From Flaccisagitta enflata (Eukaryota > Chaetognatha > Sagittoidea > Aphragmophora): DNA of 64,000 bases. Under the pieces are notes generated by a model that was given only the letters and a program-made list of their open reading frames with translations, ran no database searches and had not been told where the DNA came from. Positions 45,190 to 63,887 of this stretch are shown here, piece by piece. Made by a program: the position numbers and the translations under genes. Numbering within the stretch: the stretch's first letter is position 1; every line of letters starts with the position of its first letter. Location of the stretch: contig OZ231126.1 in NCBI GenBank assembly GCA_965153355.1, positions 3,720,001 to 3,784,000 on the forward strand, written 5' to 3'.

Positions 45190-46115
45190 TTTCCGGAAGT
45201 GGATTGGAAGCCAACCTTGGTTGGGGGCCGAAAATGGATTGGAGGCAAACCTTGGGTGGGGCCAGAAGAGGGTTGGAAGCCTACCATGGTTGGGGGCTGA
45301 AAGTGATTCAGAGGCCAACCTTGGTTGGGGCAGGGGTGGGTTGAAAGTCAACCTTGGTTGGGGGCCAAAAAAGGATCCATGGCTAACCTTGAATGGGGCC
45401 AGAAGTGGGTTGGAAGCCAACCTTAGATGGGGACCAAAAGAGGATTGGAGGCCAACCTTGGTTGGGGGCAGAGGTGGGTTGAAAGTCAACCTTGGTTGGG
45501 GGCCAAAAAAGGATCCGAGGCTAACCTTGAATGGGGCCAGAAGTGGGTTAAAAGCCAACCTTAGATGGGGACCGAAAGAGGATTGGAGACCAACCTTGGT
45601 TGGGGGCAGGGGTGGGTTGAAAGTCAACCTTGGTTGGGGGCCAAAAAAGGATCCGAGGCTAACCTTGAATGGGGCCAGAAGTGGGTTGGAAGCCAACCTT
45701 AGATGGGGACCGAAAGAGGATTGGAGGCCAACCTTGGTTGGGGGCAGGGGTGGGTTGAAGGTCAGCCTTGGTTGGGGGCCAAAAAAGGATCCATGGCTAA
45801 CCTTGAATGGGGCCAGAAGTGGGTTGGATGCCAACCTTAGATGGGGACCAATAGAGGATTGGAGGCCAACCTTGGTTGGGGGCAGAGGTGGGTTGAAAGT
45901 CAACCTTGGTTGGGGGCCAAAAAAGGATCCGAGGCTAACCTTGAATGGGGCCAGAAGTGGGTTAAAAGCCAACCTTAGATGGGGACCGAAAGAGGATTGG
46001 AGACCAACCTTGGTTGGGGGCAGAGGTGGGTTGAAAGTCAACCTTGGTTGGGGGCCAAAAAAGGATCCGAGGCTAACCTTGAATGGGGCCAGAAGTGGGT
46101 TGGAAGCCAACCCAC
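45190..46115. repeat. 138-bp satellite, array 1
   Basis: Higher-order unit of 138 bp (ggatcc at 45373, 45511, 45649 and onward) built of about 22-bp subunits 'gccaaccttggttggggg'. The unit is a multiple of three and free of stops on both strands, giving spurious frames of more than 330 residues each way. The same array recurs at 53869-55190. Confidence 0.93.
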
Positions 46116-46267
46116 ACTGTTTTTCAGGGGGGTCATAAAAGTTGTGAACCTCAAATTTTCAAACACTGTCTAGCAATGAGCGGTTTTTTTCTAGGGAAAG
46201 TAGACATTAATTGAGCCTGGAGAACAGTTTTATTTTTTCACCATTACTAATAAATTCATAGCTAATG

Positions 46268-49200
46268 ATCAGACTGGGCCGTAGGACCCTTATGGAGGCA
46301 GATCGACTACCAACAGCAGGGGCTGGCTTCATTCATCATAACAACAAGATTTGCCAAGTTTCATGACCATATGATCGATTTTACTCATGGCCGCCACCCC
46401 CCCTAAAATCCCAGCATGAGGGTTGTTGTGGTAAAAGTTCCAACTTTGGGTCACTTTGGCCTCAAAATTAGGCGCCTTCGAATTCAAATTTTGACCTAAA
46501 ATCCATGAGATTATAATACTAGGGCTCAAGAGCTAGCTAGTGGTGCAATCCGCATGTTTTTATCTTAATTTGTTGAGATTTGAGAGCATTCCAAAGATGA
46601 AAGGGTATGAGGGTCAAATTGCAGCTTGTTTTCTGTGGCAATTTTGACATTTTTCACAGATTTGAACATATTTTGGCTTTGGATGGACCAATCTGCATGA
46701 AATTGGTGATCAAATTGAAGAGTTTTGCTGCTCTAGTTGATGGTAAAAAAATTTTTGATGCATTTTGCCCTCAATTTTTTTTATTGACTGTAAAAGCAGG
46801 TGTAAAAAAGTCGATTTTCTTGAAAATTGAGCATTTTTGGACAAAGAATTAGACCACTTCCATTTTTTAAAAAGACTTAAAATCCATGAGCAAAATAAAG
46901 AGCTGCTCAAGAGCTAACTAGTGATGCAATCGGCATGTCAATATGTTTTTGCATTTAGATTTTACAGAACTTAAAAGATCAAAGGGTATGTCAAAATGAC
47001 CATTTATGGTCACTTTGGCCGTTTTGGCCTCAATTTGGGTTCACTTTGCCGCAGAAATCGATAGAAAAATCTGTGAGATTATAAAACTAGAGCTCAAGAG
47101 CTAACCAGTGGTGCAATCCGCATGTTGCTATCATTTTTCATTTAAGTTTGAGAGCATTTCAAAGATGGAAGGGTATGAGGGTTATTTTACTGGATAAACT
47201 TGACAATTCTTACATTTTTTGATATATCTCGGCTTTGGATGGACAAATATGGATAAAATTGGTGACCAAATTGAAGATTTTTAGTTGCGTGCTACGCGAC
47301 TCTACACCCCTCTTTGTCGGTCCGTCCGTTGGTTGGTCCATTGGTCGGTCGGTCCATCCATCACACTTTACTTTTTTTGGGTTATTGGGTTTTTTGGCTT
47401 CACTGCTCCTGCCCAAATGATCTAGTGACCACAATTACGGCCCCTGCCCACCCGCACGCGACTGGGGTAGCCGTGTATCCGGCCTTGTTTGATGCTCTAA
47501 CTGATTCTTGTAAAATTTTTGATCGATATGACCCTCAAAATGTTTTGGAGACTGTAGAAGCAGGCGCTAAAAAGAGTATTTTTTTGCCCATTTGGTTACT
47601 TTTGTCACAAAATTTTGGTGCTTCCGAGTTAGAAAAAGACAAGAAATTCATGAGCAAATCAAAATACAGATCAAAAGCTAACCAGTGGTGCAATCGGCAT
47701 CTCAATATGTTGAAGCATATAGAGCTTCGAAGAACAGTGGGTATGATAAAATGAAAGTTTTGCTAATTTTTGTCATTTTGGGCTCATCTGTCCATCCACT
47801 TATTTATAGTCACTTTTCAAATAGGAAAGGACTGTTTTATTTGATCCTAAAATTTGAAAAAATCGCACTAATTTCTTTTTTTTTTTTAAATTTTGAGAGC
47901 CTCTATACACTTTTGGGCGACATATTGATCCAAACTTTTCCTACAATCATCTAGAGTATCAAAAACTCTTTATTTTGGTCACCAGTTTTGTGACAATTGG
48001 TCCATCCAAAGCAAATTTACAATGAGCAATGTGTAAACTGACAAAATTACTGTGACAAAATGTACCTCAAAATACATCATATTCCCTTATCCTTAAAATG
48101 CTCTCTTTTGGTCATGGATTTTAGGTCAATTATTGAATTGGAAGTAGCCAAATTTGTTGTCCAAAATTGCCCAATTTACAAAAAAAAAAACCACTTTTTG
48201 CATCTGCTTCCATGGTCATTAAAAAAAATTAGGGGGCATATCGATCAAAAAATCTTTTACAATCTGCTAGAGCAGCAAAAACCCTTCAGTTTGGTCATCA
48301 ATTTCATGCAGATTGGTTCATCCAAAGCCGAGAAATATTGAAATTAGTCAAAAGTGTCATAATCGCCATTGAAATTTAAGCTGCGATTTGACCTTCCTAC
48401 CCTTTCATCTTTGAAATGCCCTAAAATCTCAACAAATTAAGATAAAAATATGCGGATTGCACCACTGGTTATCTCTTGAGCTCTAGTTTTATAATCTCAC
48501 AGATTTTTTTATCGATTTCTACAGCATAGTGACCCCATATTGTGGCCAAAACGGCCAAAGTGACCATAAATGGTCATTTTGACATACCCTTTGATTTTTA
48601 AAGTTCTGTAAAATCTAAATGCAAAAACATATTGACATGCCAATTGCACCACTAGTTAGATCTTGAGCAGTTCTTTATTTTGCTCATGGATTTTAAGTCT
48701 ATTCTAAAAATGGAAGTGGTCTAATTTTTTGTCCAAAATTGCTCAATTTTCAAGAAAATCGACTTTTTTACACCTGCTTTTACAGTCAATAAAAGAAATT
48801 GAGGGCAAAATCGATCCAAAATTTTTTTACCATCAGCTAGAGCAGCAAAAACTCTTCAATTTGATCACCAATTTCATGCAGATTGGTCCATCCAAAGCCA
48901 AAATATGTTCAAATCTGTGAAAAATGTCAAAATTGCCACTGAAAATAGGATGCAATTTGACCCTCATACCCTTTCATCTTTGAAATGCTCTTAAATCTCA
49001 ACAAATTAAGATAAAAACATGCGGATTGCACCACTAGTTAGCTCTTGAGCTCCAGTTTTATAATCTCATGGATTTTAGGTCAAAATTTAAATTCGAAAGG
49101 GCCTAATTTTGAGGCCAAAGTGACCTAAAGTTGGAATTTTTACCACAATTACCCTCATGCTGGGATTTTAGGGGGGGTGGCGGCCAAGAGTAAAATCGAT

Positions 49201-49310
49201 CATATGGTCATGAAACTTGGCAAATCTTGTTGTTATGATGAATGAAGCCAGTCCCTGCTGTTGGTAGCCAATCTGCCTTCATAAGGGTCCTACCGCCCAG
49301 TCTGCTAATG
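46268..49310. repeat. 3-kb foldback with ~1.4-kb arms
   Basis: The left arm starts gactgggccgtaggaccctt and the right arm ends with its complement (aagggtcctaccgcccagtc). Pairing continues inward past 'gatcatatggtcatgaaac' to the centre near 47860. Each arm holds repeated modules marked by 'agctaactagtggtgcaatc' (46531, 46911, 47096, 47676 on the left). The left arm contains a later family A insertion at 47279-47490. No transposase frame seen. Confidence 0.88.
47279..47490 (+). mobile_element. Helentron-like element, family A, in the foldback arm
   Basis: ttagttgcgtgctacgcgact hairpin, gtcggtccgtccgttggttgg, cttcactgctcctgcccaaa, gcccctgcccacccgcacg, and gtgtatccggccttgttt. Absent from the right arm, so it inserted after the palindrome formed. 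Confidence 0.8.
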
Positions 49311-49789
49311 ATAGCTAAATATAAAAATGGTAATTATTGACCTTTTCACAAAGAAGCTGAAAAAAAAATATAAAATCATAGAAAAACTAGGAGTTATGCA
49401 TATGAATGAACACAAAATTCATTGACGATTTTGAAAATGATGAAAGAAATCTGAGAAAATGTGATATAGTATTATTTTTTGCTAATTCAATAATGTGGAT
49501 AGTGGAATTTGAGAGTAATATTTTTACAAAATTACAGCTGGACAAATTTGGCGGGGTTTGGCGAGTTTTTGGTCATTTGATACATAAAGAAGTTGGTCTT
49601 GGCTACATGACCAAGTATGTCACATCTTTGTCAACCTTTGTCATACCGAGGAAAAAAAAATAAAAATGACGTTGGTATGGCGGAATTTTGGCACAATACT
49701 AGCTGTGTTGCCAACTTTATGTCATGTGAGATACCTAGGCCTACGGACCCAGAACTAGCTACATAATGGATATTTTTTCAATTTTTTAA
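49311..49789. other. Intergenic, nothing recognised
   Basis: AT-rich sequence between the foldback and the TGTCTCTTT array. An 85-residue open frame at 49406-49663 has no recognised family or splice context. Confidence 0.4.
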
Positions 49790-51120
49790 ATTTCTGTGTG
49801 ATTGTTTTGTGTCTTTATGTTACGTTATGTCTCTTTGTCTCTTTATATCTCTTTATGTTTCTTTATGTCTTTGTTTGTCTTTTTATGTCTCTTTATGTTT
49901 TTATAGCATTTTTTTATCTTTTTAGTCGCGTGCTACGCGACTCTACACCCCGCTTTGTCGGTCCCTCGGTCCGTCCGTCACACTTTACTTTTTTTGGGTT
50001 TTTGCAGTTTTTGGCCTCACTGCTCCAGCCCAAATGATGGAGTGACCTCAATTATGGCCCCTGCCCACCCGCACGCGACTGGGGTAGCCATGTATCCGGC
50101 CTTGTTATATCTCTTTACGCCTTTTTATGTCATTTTATGTTTCTCTATGTCTCTTCATGTCCCTTCATGTCTTTTTTTTGTCTTTTCATGTCTCTTTATG
50201 TTTTTTTATTTCTTTTTTTGTCTTTTTATGTCTCTTTATATCTTTTTTTGTCTTTTTATGTCTCTTTATGTCTCTTCATGTCCCTTCATGTCTTTTTTTG
50301 TCTCTTTATGTCTCTTCATGTCCTTTCACGTCATTTTTGTCTCTTTATGTCTCTTTATGCCATTTCATGTCTATTTATGTCTCTTTATGTCTCTTCATGT
50401 CCCTTCATGTTTTTTTTGTCTTTTTATGTCTCTTCATGCCTCTTTCTGTCTTTTTAAATGTCTCCTTATGCCCTTATTGTCTCTTTTTGTTTCTTCATGT
50501 CTCTTCATGTCTCTTTGTCTTTATATGTCTCTTTATGTCTCTTTGTGTCTCTTTGTGTCTCTTTGTGTCTCTTTGTGTCTCTTTGTGTCTCTTTGTGTCT
50601 CTTAGTGTCTCTTAGTGTCTCTAAGTGTCTCTTAATGTCTCTTAGTGTCTCTTAGTGTCTCTTTGTGTTTCTTTGTGTCTCTTTGTGTCTCTTCCGGTCC
50701 CTGCTTATCTCTTGATATCTCTTGGTCTTTTTTGTCATTTTTTGTCTGTTCATGTCTTTTTATGTTTTTTTATGTTTTTTAATGTCTCTTCATGTCTCTT
50801 TATGTCTCATTATGTCTCTTTTTGTCTTTTTTGGCGATTTGTGTCTCTTTTTGTCTTTTTTGTCTCTGTTTGTCTCTTTGTGTCTCTTTGCGTCTCTTTG
50901 TGTCTTTTTGTTTCTCTTTGTGTCTCTTCCTCTCTCTACATGTCTACATGTCTCAATATGTCTCAAGACGTCTCTTCCTGTTTCTTCATGTCTCTTCATG
51001 TCTCCCTTTAGCCTCTTTCTCTTTTTTTTGTTTCTTTTTGTCTCTTCTTGTCTTTTTGTGTCTCTTCTTGTCTTTTTGTGTCTCTTCATGTCTCCTCATG
51101 TCCCTTTATATCTTTAAATG
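49790..51120 (+). repeat. TGTCTCTTTATG-type degenerate satellite
   Basis: About 1.3 kb of 'tgtctctttatgtctcttca' units, interrupted at 49921-50106 by a family A copy. It is the reverse complement, in type, of the array at 51912-53560. Translations give long spurious frames of Met/Ser/Leu/Val/Cys/Phe. Confidence 0.92.
49921..50106 (+). mobile_element. Helentron-like element, family A
   Basis: tttagtcgcgtgctacgcgact hairpin, gtcggtccctcggtccgtcc, cactgctccagcccaaatga, acccgcacgcgactggggta, and gtatccggccttgtta. Nearly identical to the copy at 47279. Confidence 0.82.
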
Positions 51121-51373
51121 TTTAAATTATCTAAACCATTAAATGAAAAGTTTAGATTAAGATTGGCATATGAAATCTTATCCATGCATAATGTTTCGAT
51201 TCACAATTATGAGAAACATAAGAAAAATTTTTCAATTTACTTTATTTTATAAAAATCATGATTTATTTAGCATAGAAAGCAAATTTTATGTTGATTCTCA
51301 ATCAGGCGTCTATAAAGTTGAGCAAAGAGTTTAGAGCTGGGGAAGAAAATAAAAAGCTAAGAAAAAAAATTGA

Positions 51374-51912
51374 GGCCGGATATACAGTGGAATCCCACCT
51401 TAGTGGCACCTCTATTTAAGGGATATCCGCATTTAAAAGACAACACTGTCTGGTCCCGAATTTCTTCAGGCTTTTCCAATGTTAAAAAACCTCTATTTAA
51501 GGAACCTCTATTTAAGGGATATTCGGATTTAAGAGACAAGTTTTTGAAAATATCCCTTGTATCAAGGGAAATTTTAGGTAATTTGACGGGTTTTGGAAAA
51601 AATTTGTATTTCAAAATAATTTTTTGGGAAAAGATTTGTTGCAAAAAGATGAAATACTTCCTCTGCCATGAATATCCTGCGATAAATCTAATTATTCATT
51701 GTTGATAGACATACTTAAAGCAAAAGGATGTGGTTACACTATAAATTTGGTAATCTTAACTAATATAAAAATCCTTGATAAAATGATGAATTCAATATAA
51801 GGGATTTCGGATTTAAGAGACAAAAATAGTAAGCCCCTAGAAATCCCTTAAACAGAGGTCCCACTGTACAGCCAAAACCAGTTGCTGACTGGTAGGCAGG
51901 GGCGGAAATGCG
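51374..51912 (-). mobile_element. Helentron-like family A end, split by a TA-flanked MITE
   Basis: gaggccggata (51374-51384) and cagccaaaaccagttgctga...gggcggaaatgcgttttcac (51869-51912) form one family A end, continuing directly into the (AAAGAGACATAA)n array. Confidence 0.68.
51385..51866. mobile_element. TA-flanked MITE (pogo/mariner-like), 482 bp
   Basis: Left end CAGTGGAATCCCACCTTAGT and right end complementary in type (aacagaggtcccactg), flanked by TA at 51383-51384 and 51867-51868. Subterminal 'cctctatttaagggatat' phrases recur three times. No transposase. Confidence 0.82.
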
Positions 51913-53560
51913 TTTTCACACAAAAAGACATAGAGACAAAAAAAGACACCAAAAGAAATGAAAAGACATAAAGAGACATTAAGAGACAAAAAACGGCAAA
52001 AACAAACAAAAAAGGACAAAAAAGACATTTAGAGACAAAAACAGACATAAAAAGACATGAAGAGACATAGAGAGACAAAAAAAGACAAAAAAAGACAAAA
52101 AGAGGCAAGGGGAGACAAGGAGAGACAAGGAGAGACAATAAAAACAACAAAAGACATAAAGAGACAAAAAAGACATGAAGAGACATAAAGAGACTTAAAG
52201 AGACAAAAAGAGGCAAGAGGAGACAAGGAGAGACAATAGAGACAACAAAAGACATAAAGAGACAAAAAAATGCATAAAGACACAAAAATGACATAATAAG
52301 ATAAAAAAGACATAAAAAGACATGGAGAGTCAAAAGAGACATAGACAGACAAAAATAAACAAAAAAACAAAAAAAACAAGCACAAACAAGAAGAGACAAA
52401 AGAGACAAAAAGAGACTTAAAGAGACATAAAAAGACAAAAAAAGACTTAGAGAGATATGAAGAGACATAAAGAGACATAAAGAGACAAAAAGAGACTAAA
52501 AAAGGCAAGAGGAGATAAGGACAAACAAAAGAGTCAACAAAAGACATAAAGAGACAGAAAAAGACATGAAGAGACATAGAGACAAAAGACAAAAAGAGGC
52601 AAAAGGAGACAAGGAGAGACAAAAGAGACAACAAAAGATATACAGAGACAAAAAAAGACATAAAAATAATCAAAAAAGACATAAAAAGACATGAAGAGAC
52701 AAAAAGAGACATAAAGAGACAAAAGTAAACAAAAACAAACAAGAACAAACAAGAAGAGACAAAAGAGACAAAAAGAGACATAACAAGACAAAAAAAGACT
52801 TAGAGACATGAAGAGACATAAAGAGACAAAAAGAGACAAAAAGAGGCAAGAGGAGAGGAGAGAAAAAAAGAGACAAAAAAAGACATAAAGAAACAAAAAA
52901 AGACATGAAAAGATATAAAGAGATATAAAGAAACAAAAAGAGACAAAAAGAGGCAATAGGAGACAAGGAGAGACTAAAGAGACAACAAAAGACATAAAGA
53001 GACAAAAAATGCATATAGACACAAAAAAAGATGTAAAAAGACATAAAAAAGACATGAAGAGACACAAAGAGACATAAAGAGACAAAAATATAAAAAAAAA
53101 ACAAGAACAAACAAGAAGAGACAAAATAGACAAAAAAAGACAAAAAGCCATAATGAGACATAAAGAGACAAAAAGAGACAAAAAGTGATAAAAAAAACAT
53201 GAAGAGATACAAAGAAACATAAAGAGACATCAAGAAACAAAAAGAGACAAAACACCACATAAAAAGATAAACAGAGACATTAGAGATATAAAGAGACATT
53301 AAGAGACAAAAAAAGACAAAAAGAGAAAGAGACAAAAACTAACAAAAGAGACATGAAAAGACGAGAGGTCACATGAAATGACAAGAAGAGACAAAAAGAG
53401 AAAAACAAAAACAGACAAAACCAGACAAAAACAGTTCTATTCTTAGAAACACTAAGTAAAATTTAGTTCAGTTTAGTTGAGTAGGAAAAAGAGACATGAT
53501 AAGACATGAAGAGACATAAGGAAATATAAAGAGACATAAAGAGATATGAAAAAAACCTTC
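51913..53560 (-). repeat. AAAGAGACATAAAG-type degenerate satellite
   Basis: About 1.65 kb of 'aaaagagacataaagagaca' units, opposite in orientation to the array at 49790-51120. With the ~790 bp between them, the two arrays form a large imperfect palindrome. No genes. Confidence 0.92.
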
Positions 53561-53868
53561 AGTTGAAAAATTATCCAAATTGGACGCAATTCCAAAGAGT
53601 AGCTAGTTTGGCTTAGATTTAGCTATCTCCAAGCTCGATTTGGTAATCTCTGGTAAGGCAAGTGTCGGAAGAAGAAACTAAAACAAAAGAGCAATGCCAG
53701 AGAGGTCAAATCTGAAAATGTTTATTATTAAAACAACAACACTTAACGTCGGAATAAGGGCCTGTAAGTGTATATAGTGTATCCTTACATAGTGGAGTAT
53801 AGTTGAAAAACAAAATTATGAACTAACTCACTGTAGTTCAGAAAATAGCTCGATGTCCCTCAGCTGCT
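53561..53868. other. Spacer, nothing recognised
   Basis: Unique-looking sequence between the two satellites. Confidence 0.4.
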
Positions 53869-55190
53869 ATGACAACAATTATACTGTGCAACCTTAGATG
53901 GGGACCGAAAGAGGATTGGAGGCCAACCTTGGTTGGGGGCAGGGGTGGGTTGAAAGTCAACCTTGGTTGGGGGCCAAAAAAGGATCCGAGGCTAACCTTG
54001 AATGGGGCCAGAAGTGGGTTGGGAGCCAACCTTAGATGGGGACCGAAAGAGGATTGGAGGCCAACCTTGGTTGGGGGCAGAGGTGGGTTGAAAGTCAACC
54101 TTGGTTGGGGGCCAAAAAAGGATCCCAGGCTAACCTTGAATGGGGCCAGAAGTGGGTTGGAAGCCAACCTTAGATGGGGACCGAAAGAGGATTGGAGGCC
54201 AACCTTGGTTGGGGGCAGAGGTGGGTTGAAAGTCAACCTTGGTTGGGGGCCAAAAAAGGATCCGAGGCTAACCTTGAATGGGGCCAGAAGTGGGTTGGAA
54301 GCCAACCTTAGATGGGGACCGAAAGAGGATTGGAGGCCAACCTTGGTTGGGGGCAGAGGTGGGTTGAAAGTCAACCTTGGTTGGGGGCCAAAAAAGGATC
54401 CATGGCTAACCTTGAACGGGGCCAGAAGTGGGTTGGAAGCCAACCTTAAATGGGGACCGAAAGAGGATTGGAGGCCAACCTTGGTTTGGGCCAGAAGAGG
54501 GTTGGAAGCCAACCTTGGTTTGGGGCCGAAAGTGGATAGGAGACCAACCTTAGATGGGGACCGAAAGAGGATTGGAAGCCAACTTGGGTTGGGGGCCGAA
54601 AGTGGATCAGAGAACAACCTTGGTTGGGGCCAGAAGAGGGTTGGAAGCCAACTTGGGTTGGGGGCCAAAAGTAGATCGAAGACCAACCTTGGTTGGAGCC
54701 AGATGAGGGTTGGAAGCCAACCTTGGTTAGGGGCCGAAAGTGGATAGGAGACCAACCTTGGTTGGGGCCAGAAATAGGTTGGAGACCAACCTTGGATGGG
54801 GCTGAAAGACGATCAGAGGCCAACTTTGGTTGGTGCGGAAGGTGGGTTGCCAGAGGTGGGTTGGAGACCAACCTTGGTTGGGGCTGAAAGAGGATCAGAG
54901 GCTAACTTTGGTTGTTGCTGAAGGTGGGTTGCCAGAAGTGGGTTGGAGACCAACCTTGGTTGGGGCTGAAAGAGGATCAGAGGCTAACTTTGGTTGTTGC
55001 TGAAGGTGGGTTGCCAGAAGTGGGTTGGAGACCAACCTTGGTTGGGGCTGGAAGAGGATCAGAGGCTAACTTTGGTAGGTGCTGAAGGTGGGTTGCCAGA
55101 AGTGGGTTGGAGACCAACCTTGATTGGGGCCAGTAGTGGGTTGGAAGCCAACCTTGGTTGGGGGCCGAAAGTGTATCCCCAACCTTAACC
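53869..55190. repeat. 138-bp satellite, array 2
   Basis: Same unit and orientation as 45190-46115 up to about 54470, then more diverged subunits (for example 'ttgccagaagtgggttggag' at 54846, 54930 and 55011). It ends in ccttaaccctaaccccaacc, which resembles degenerate CCCTAA telomere repeat but is probably derived from the satellite. Confidence 0.93.
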
Positions 55191-55206
55191 CTAACCCCAA
55201 CCCTAA

Positions 55207-56000
55207 TTCAAAAACCCGCTTAAGTCTTAAAAACAAAAGATTACAGATAACCATTCAACAGTACCCACTTGGTTTGTAAGAATGGCAATATTCATTGTAA
55301 GAATGGCGATATTCATAAGTAGTAACTATCTCAATTTCTCATGGCGTGTGAACGGCTTCTTGACTGATAACTAGTTATGACTGGTTGCAAAACCAAGAAA
55401 GCTAGCAAGTTATGCAAGTTAGTGACCGTTCTAGGCTGGAAGACTGATTGGGTCGATTGGATCATAAAACTTGCCCGTAAATGCCACAGCGGACAAATAG
55501 ATCTACTAAAATCAGCGACTGAGTAAGCTTTAAGGTAACAGGAACCTGGCGCCATAACGTAAAATCAACTGCTTGAATATTACAGTAATTGATACCGTAA
55601 GTAAATAATACAAAAATGAACATCGCAATCCTTGAAACAGGTGATAGAAAATAAATATTTGTAGAACAAACAGGAAATTATTATACAAAGAATCGTCACC
55701 AAAAGCGATGTCAAAATTTGCCCGTTAGAATCTTTTTTTCCCTACAAATGATTCCCCATCAAACGGATTTTAAAACGTTTAGGGCATTTGCTAGAAGGAT
55801 ACGCAAAAGTTTTAGACTCCTAAGACCCCAAAATCCTTTAGATCATTTCCGGCATGCCTAAAAGTACTAGTAGTATGCAATCTTTTAGTGTGTCAAGATA
55901 AGCAGTCACCTTTCCATTTTGGACATCAACAGCATTTACTTAAAATATCGCGCCAGACCCGGTATGTCACGGCGTGAGTTCTTGTTACATCGTCTCGACA
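55207..56000. other. Intergenic, nothing recognised
   Basis: Unique-looking sequence with a small direct repeat (aagaatggcaatattcattg / aagaatggcgatattcataa near 55278-55315). No gene features. Confidence 0.4.
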
Positions 56001-56305
56001 CAGGGGTGTATATAGTTGCACGACCTTTGATTTCTTTCTTCCCCCCCCCCCCCCTTGGTCCTTTGATTTTCTTTCCGGGGGGTCAAACTACATTTGATTT
56101 TTTCCCCAAAATACCCTCTATGTAATAATATTTTGGTTTAAATGGTATATACTAGTGTTGTGGACTTGTGGTAACTAAATATTACTTATCAATAGCACTG
56201 CCAATTGCCAAAGGAGTAATATCTTCTCTATTTTTCTTCTTTTGGTTCTTCTACCCTTTGATTTCTTTACCCGTTTCCAAATCATTTTATGCAACTATAT
56301 ACAGG
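56001..56305 (+). mobile_element. hAT-like MITE related to 18015-18321
   Basis: Left end CAGGGGTGTATATAGTTGCA, inner 'cctttgattttctttccggg', and right end tgcaactatatacaggcctg (diverged). No target duplication visible, probably owing to decay of the right end. Confidence 0.7.
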
Positions 56306-56336
56306 CCTGCCTGCCTGCCTGGACGTTCCCCGCAAT

Positions 56337-56713
56337 TTTTAGTCGTGTGCACGCGACTCTACACCTTGGTCTGTCGGTCGATCGGTCCGTCCGTCCGTCC
56401 ATCCAAAATATTTTTGAATTTCTTATCATTTTTAACGTTTCTCAACATGTTTTAACATCTTTTAACAAATGTTTACATTCTTTAACATTTTTTAACATTT
56501 CTTAACATTTTTAAACATTTCTTAAAATTCAACCTTTTTCAATATTTCTAAAGTTTTCTTAACATTTTTTAACATTTTTTAACACTTTTTAACATTCTTT
56601 AACATTTTTTTAACTTCTTTTAACTTTTTTTAACATTCTTTACATTTCAACATGTTTTTGCTCTTTTGTTTGTCATTTCCCGGCGCACGCGACTGTTGCC
56701 CTTTTGGGCTTGT
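56337..56713 (+). mobile_element. Helentron-like family A with expanded 'taacattttt' core
   Basis: tttttagtcgtgtgcacgcgact hairpin, gtcggtcgatcggtccgtcc, then about 240 bp of 'ttaacattttttaacatttc' units, then gcgcacgcgactgttgccc and gggcttgtttt. The internal short tandem array replaces the usual middle. Confidence 0.7.
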
Positions 56714-57116
56714 TTTCTCTCTTAATCGTTGTCGTCGTCGTCTTCGCCGTACATTCTCATAGGCATGAGGCCGATACTAACTCCACCCTCACCACCTCTC
56801 CTAATCTTTATCGTCGTCGTCTTCGCCGTACATTCTCATAGGCATACGGCCGATGCCAACTCCACCCTCACCACCTCTCCTAATTGTTATCGTCGTCGTC
56901 TTTGCCGTACATTCTCATAGGCATGAGGCCGATACCAACTCCACCCTCAACATCTCTCCTAATTGTTATCGTCGTCGTCTTCGCCGTACATTCTCATAGG
57001 CATAAGGCCAATACCGACTCCACCCTCACCACCTCTCTTAATCGTTATCGTCGTCGTCTTCGCCGTACATTCTCATAGGCATGAGGCCGATACCAACTCC
57101 CCCCTCACCACCTCTC
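56714..57116 (-). repeat. 79-bp minisatellite seeded by the last coding bases of KLHL18
   Basis: Five copies with an exact 79-bp period (cgccgtacattctcat at 56745, 56824, 56903 with one change, 56982, 57061; the true copy at 57140). Each repeats the coding tip [20 protein letters not shown] and a stop (TAA or TAG). It lies downstream of the true stop, so presumably in the 3' UTR. Confidence 0.9.
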
Positions 57117-63763
<6,647 letters not shown>

Positions 63764-63789
63764 CTGGGGAAAGACAGACAGAGAAAGAG

Positions 63790-63807
63790 AAACCCAGAGA
63801 GAAAGAT

Positions 63808-63885
<78 letters not shown>
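63790..63885. repeat. (GA)n microsatellite at a KLHL18 acceptor
   Basis: (GA)n and agaaag runs starting about 15 bp from the acceptor of exon 63763. The remaining bases to 64000 are intron. Confidence 0.9.

Positions 63886-63887
<2 letters not shown>

Noticed and set aside
45101-46138. A 345-residue frame (plus) and a 334-residue frame (minus) in the satellite
   Set aside because: Both strands are open because the 138-bp unit is in frame and stop-free. The same happens at 53838-54755. No start context, splice sites or domain.
49955-53335. Long hydrophobic-looking frames rich in Leu, Phe, Val, Cys and Ser
   Set aside because: Translations of TGTCTCTTT-type satellites, not membrane proteins.
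55180-55206. Telomere-like ccctaa repeats
   Set aside because: Only two or three degenerate units, contiguous with and explainable from the ccaaccttggttgg satellite.
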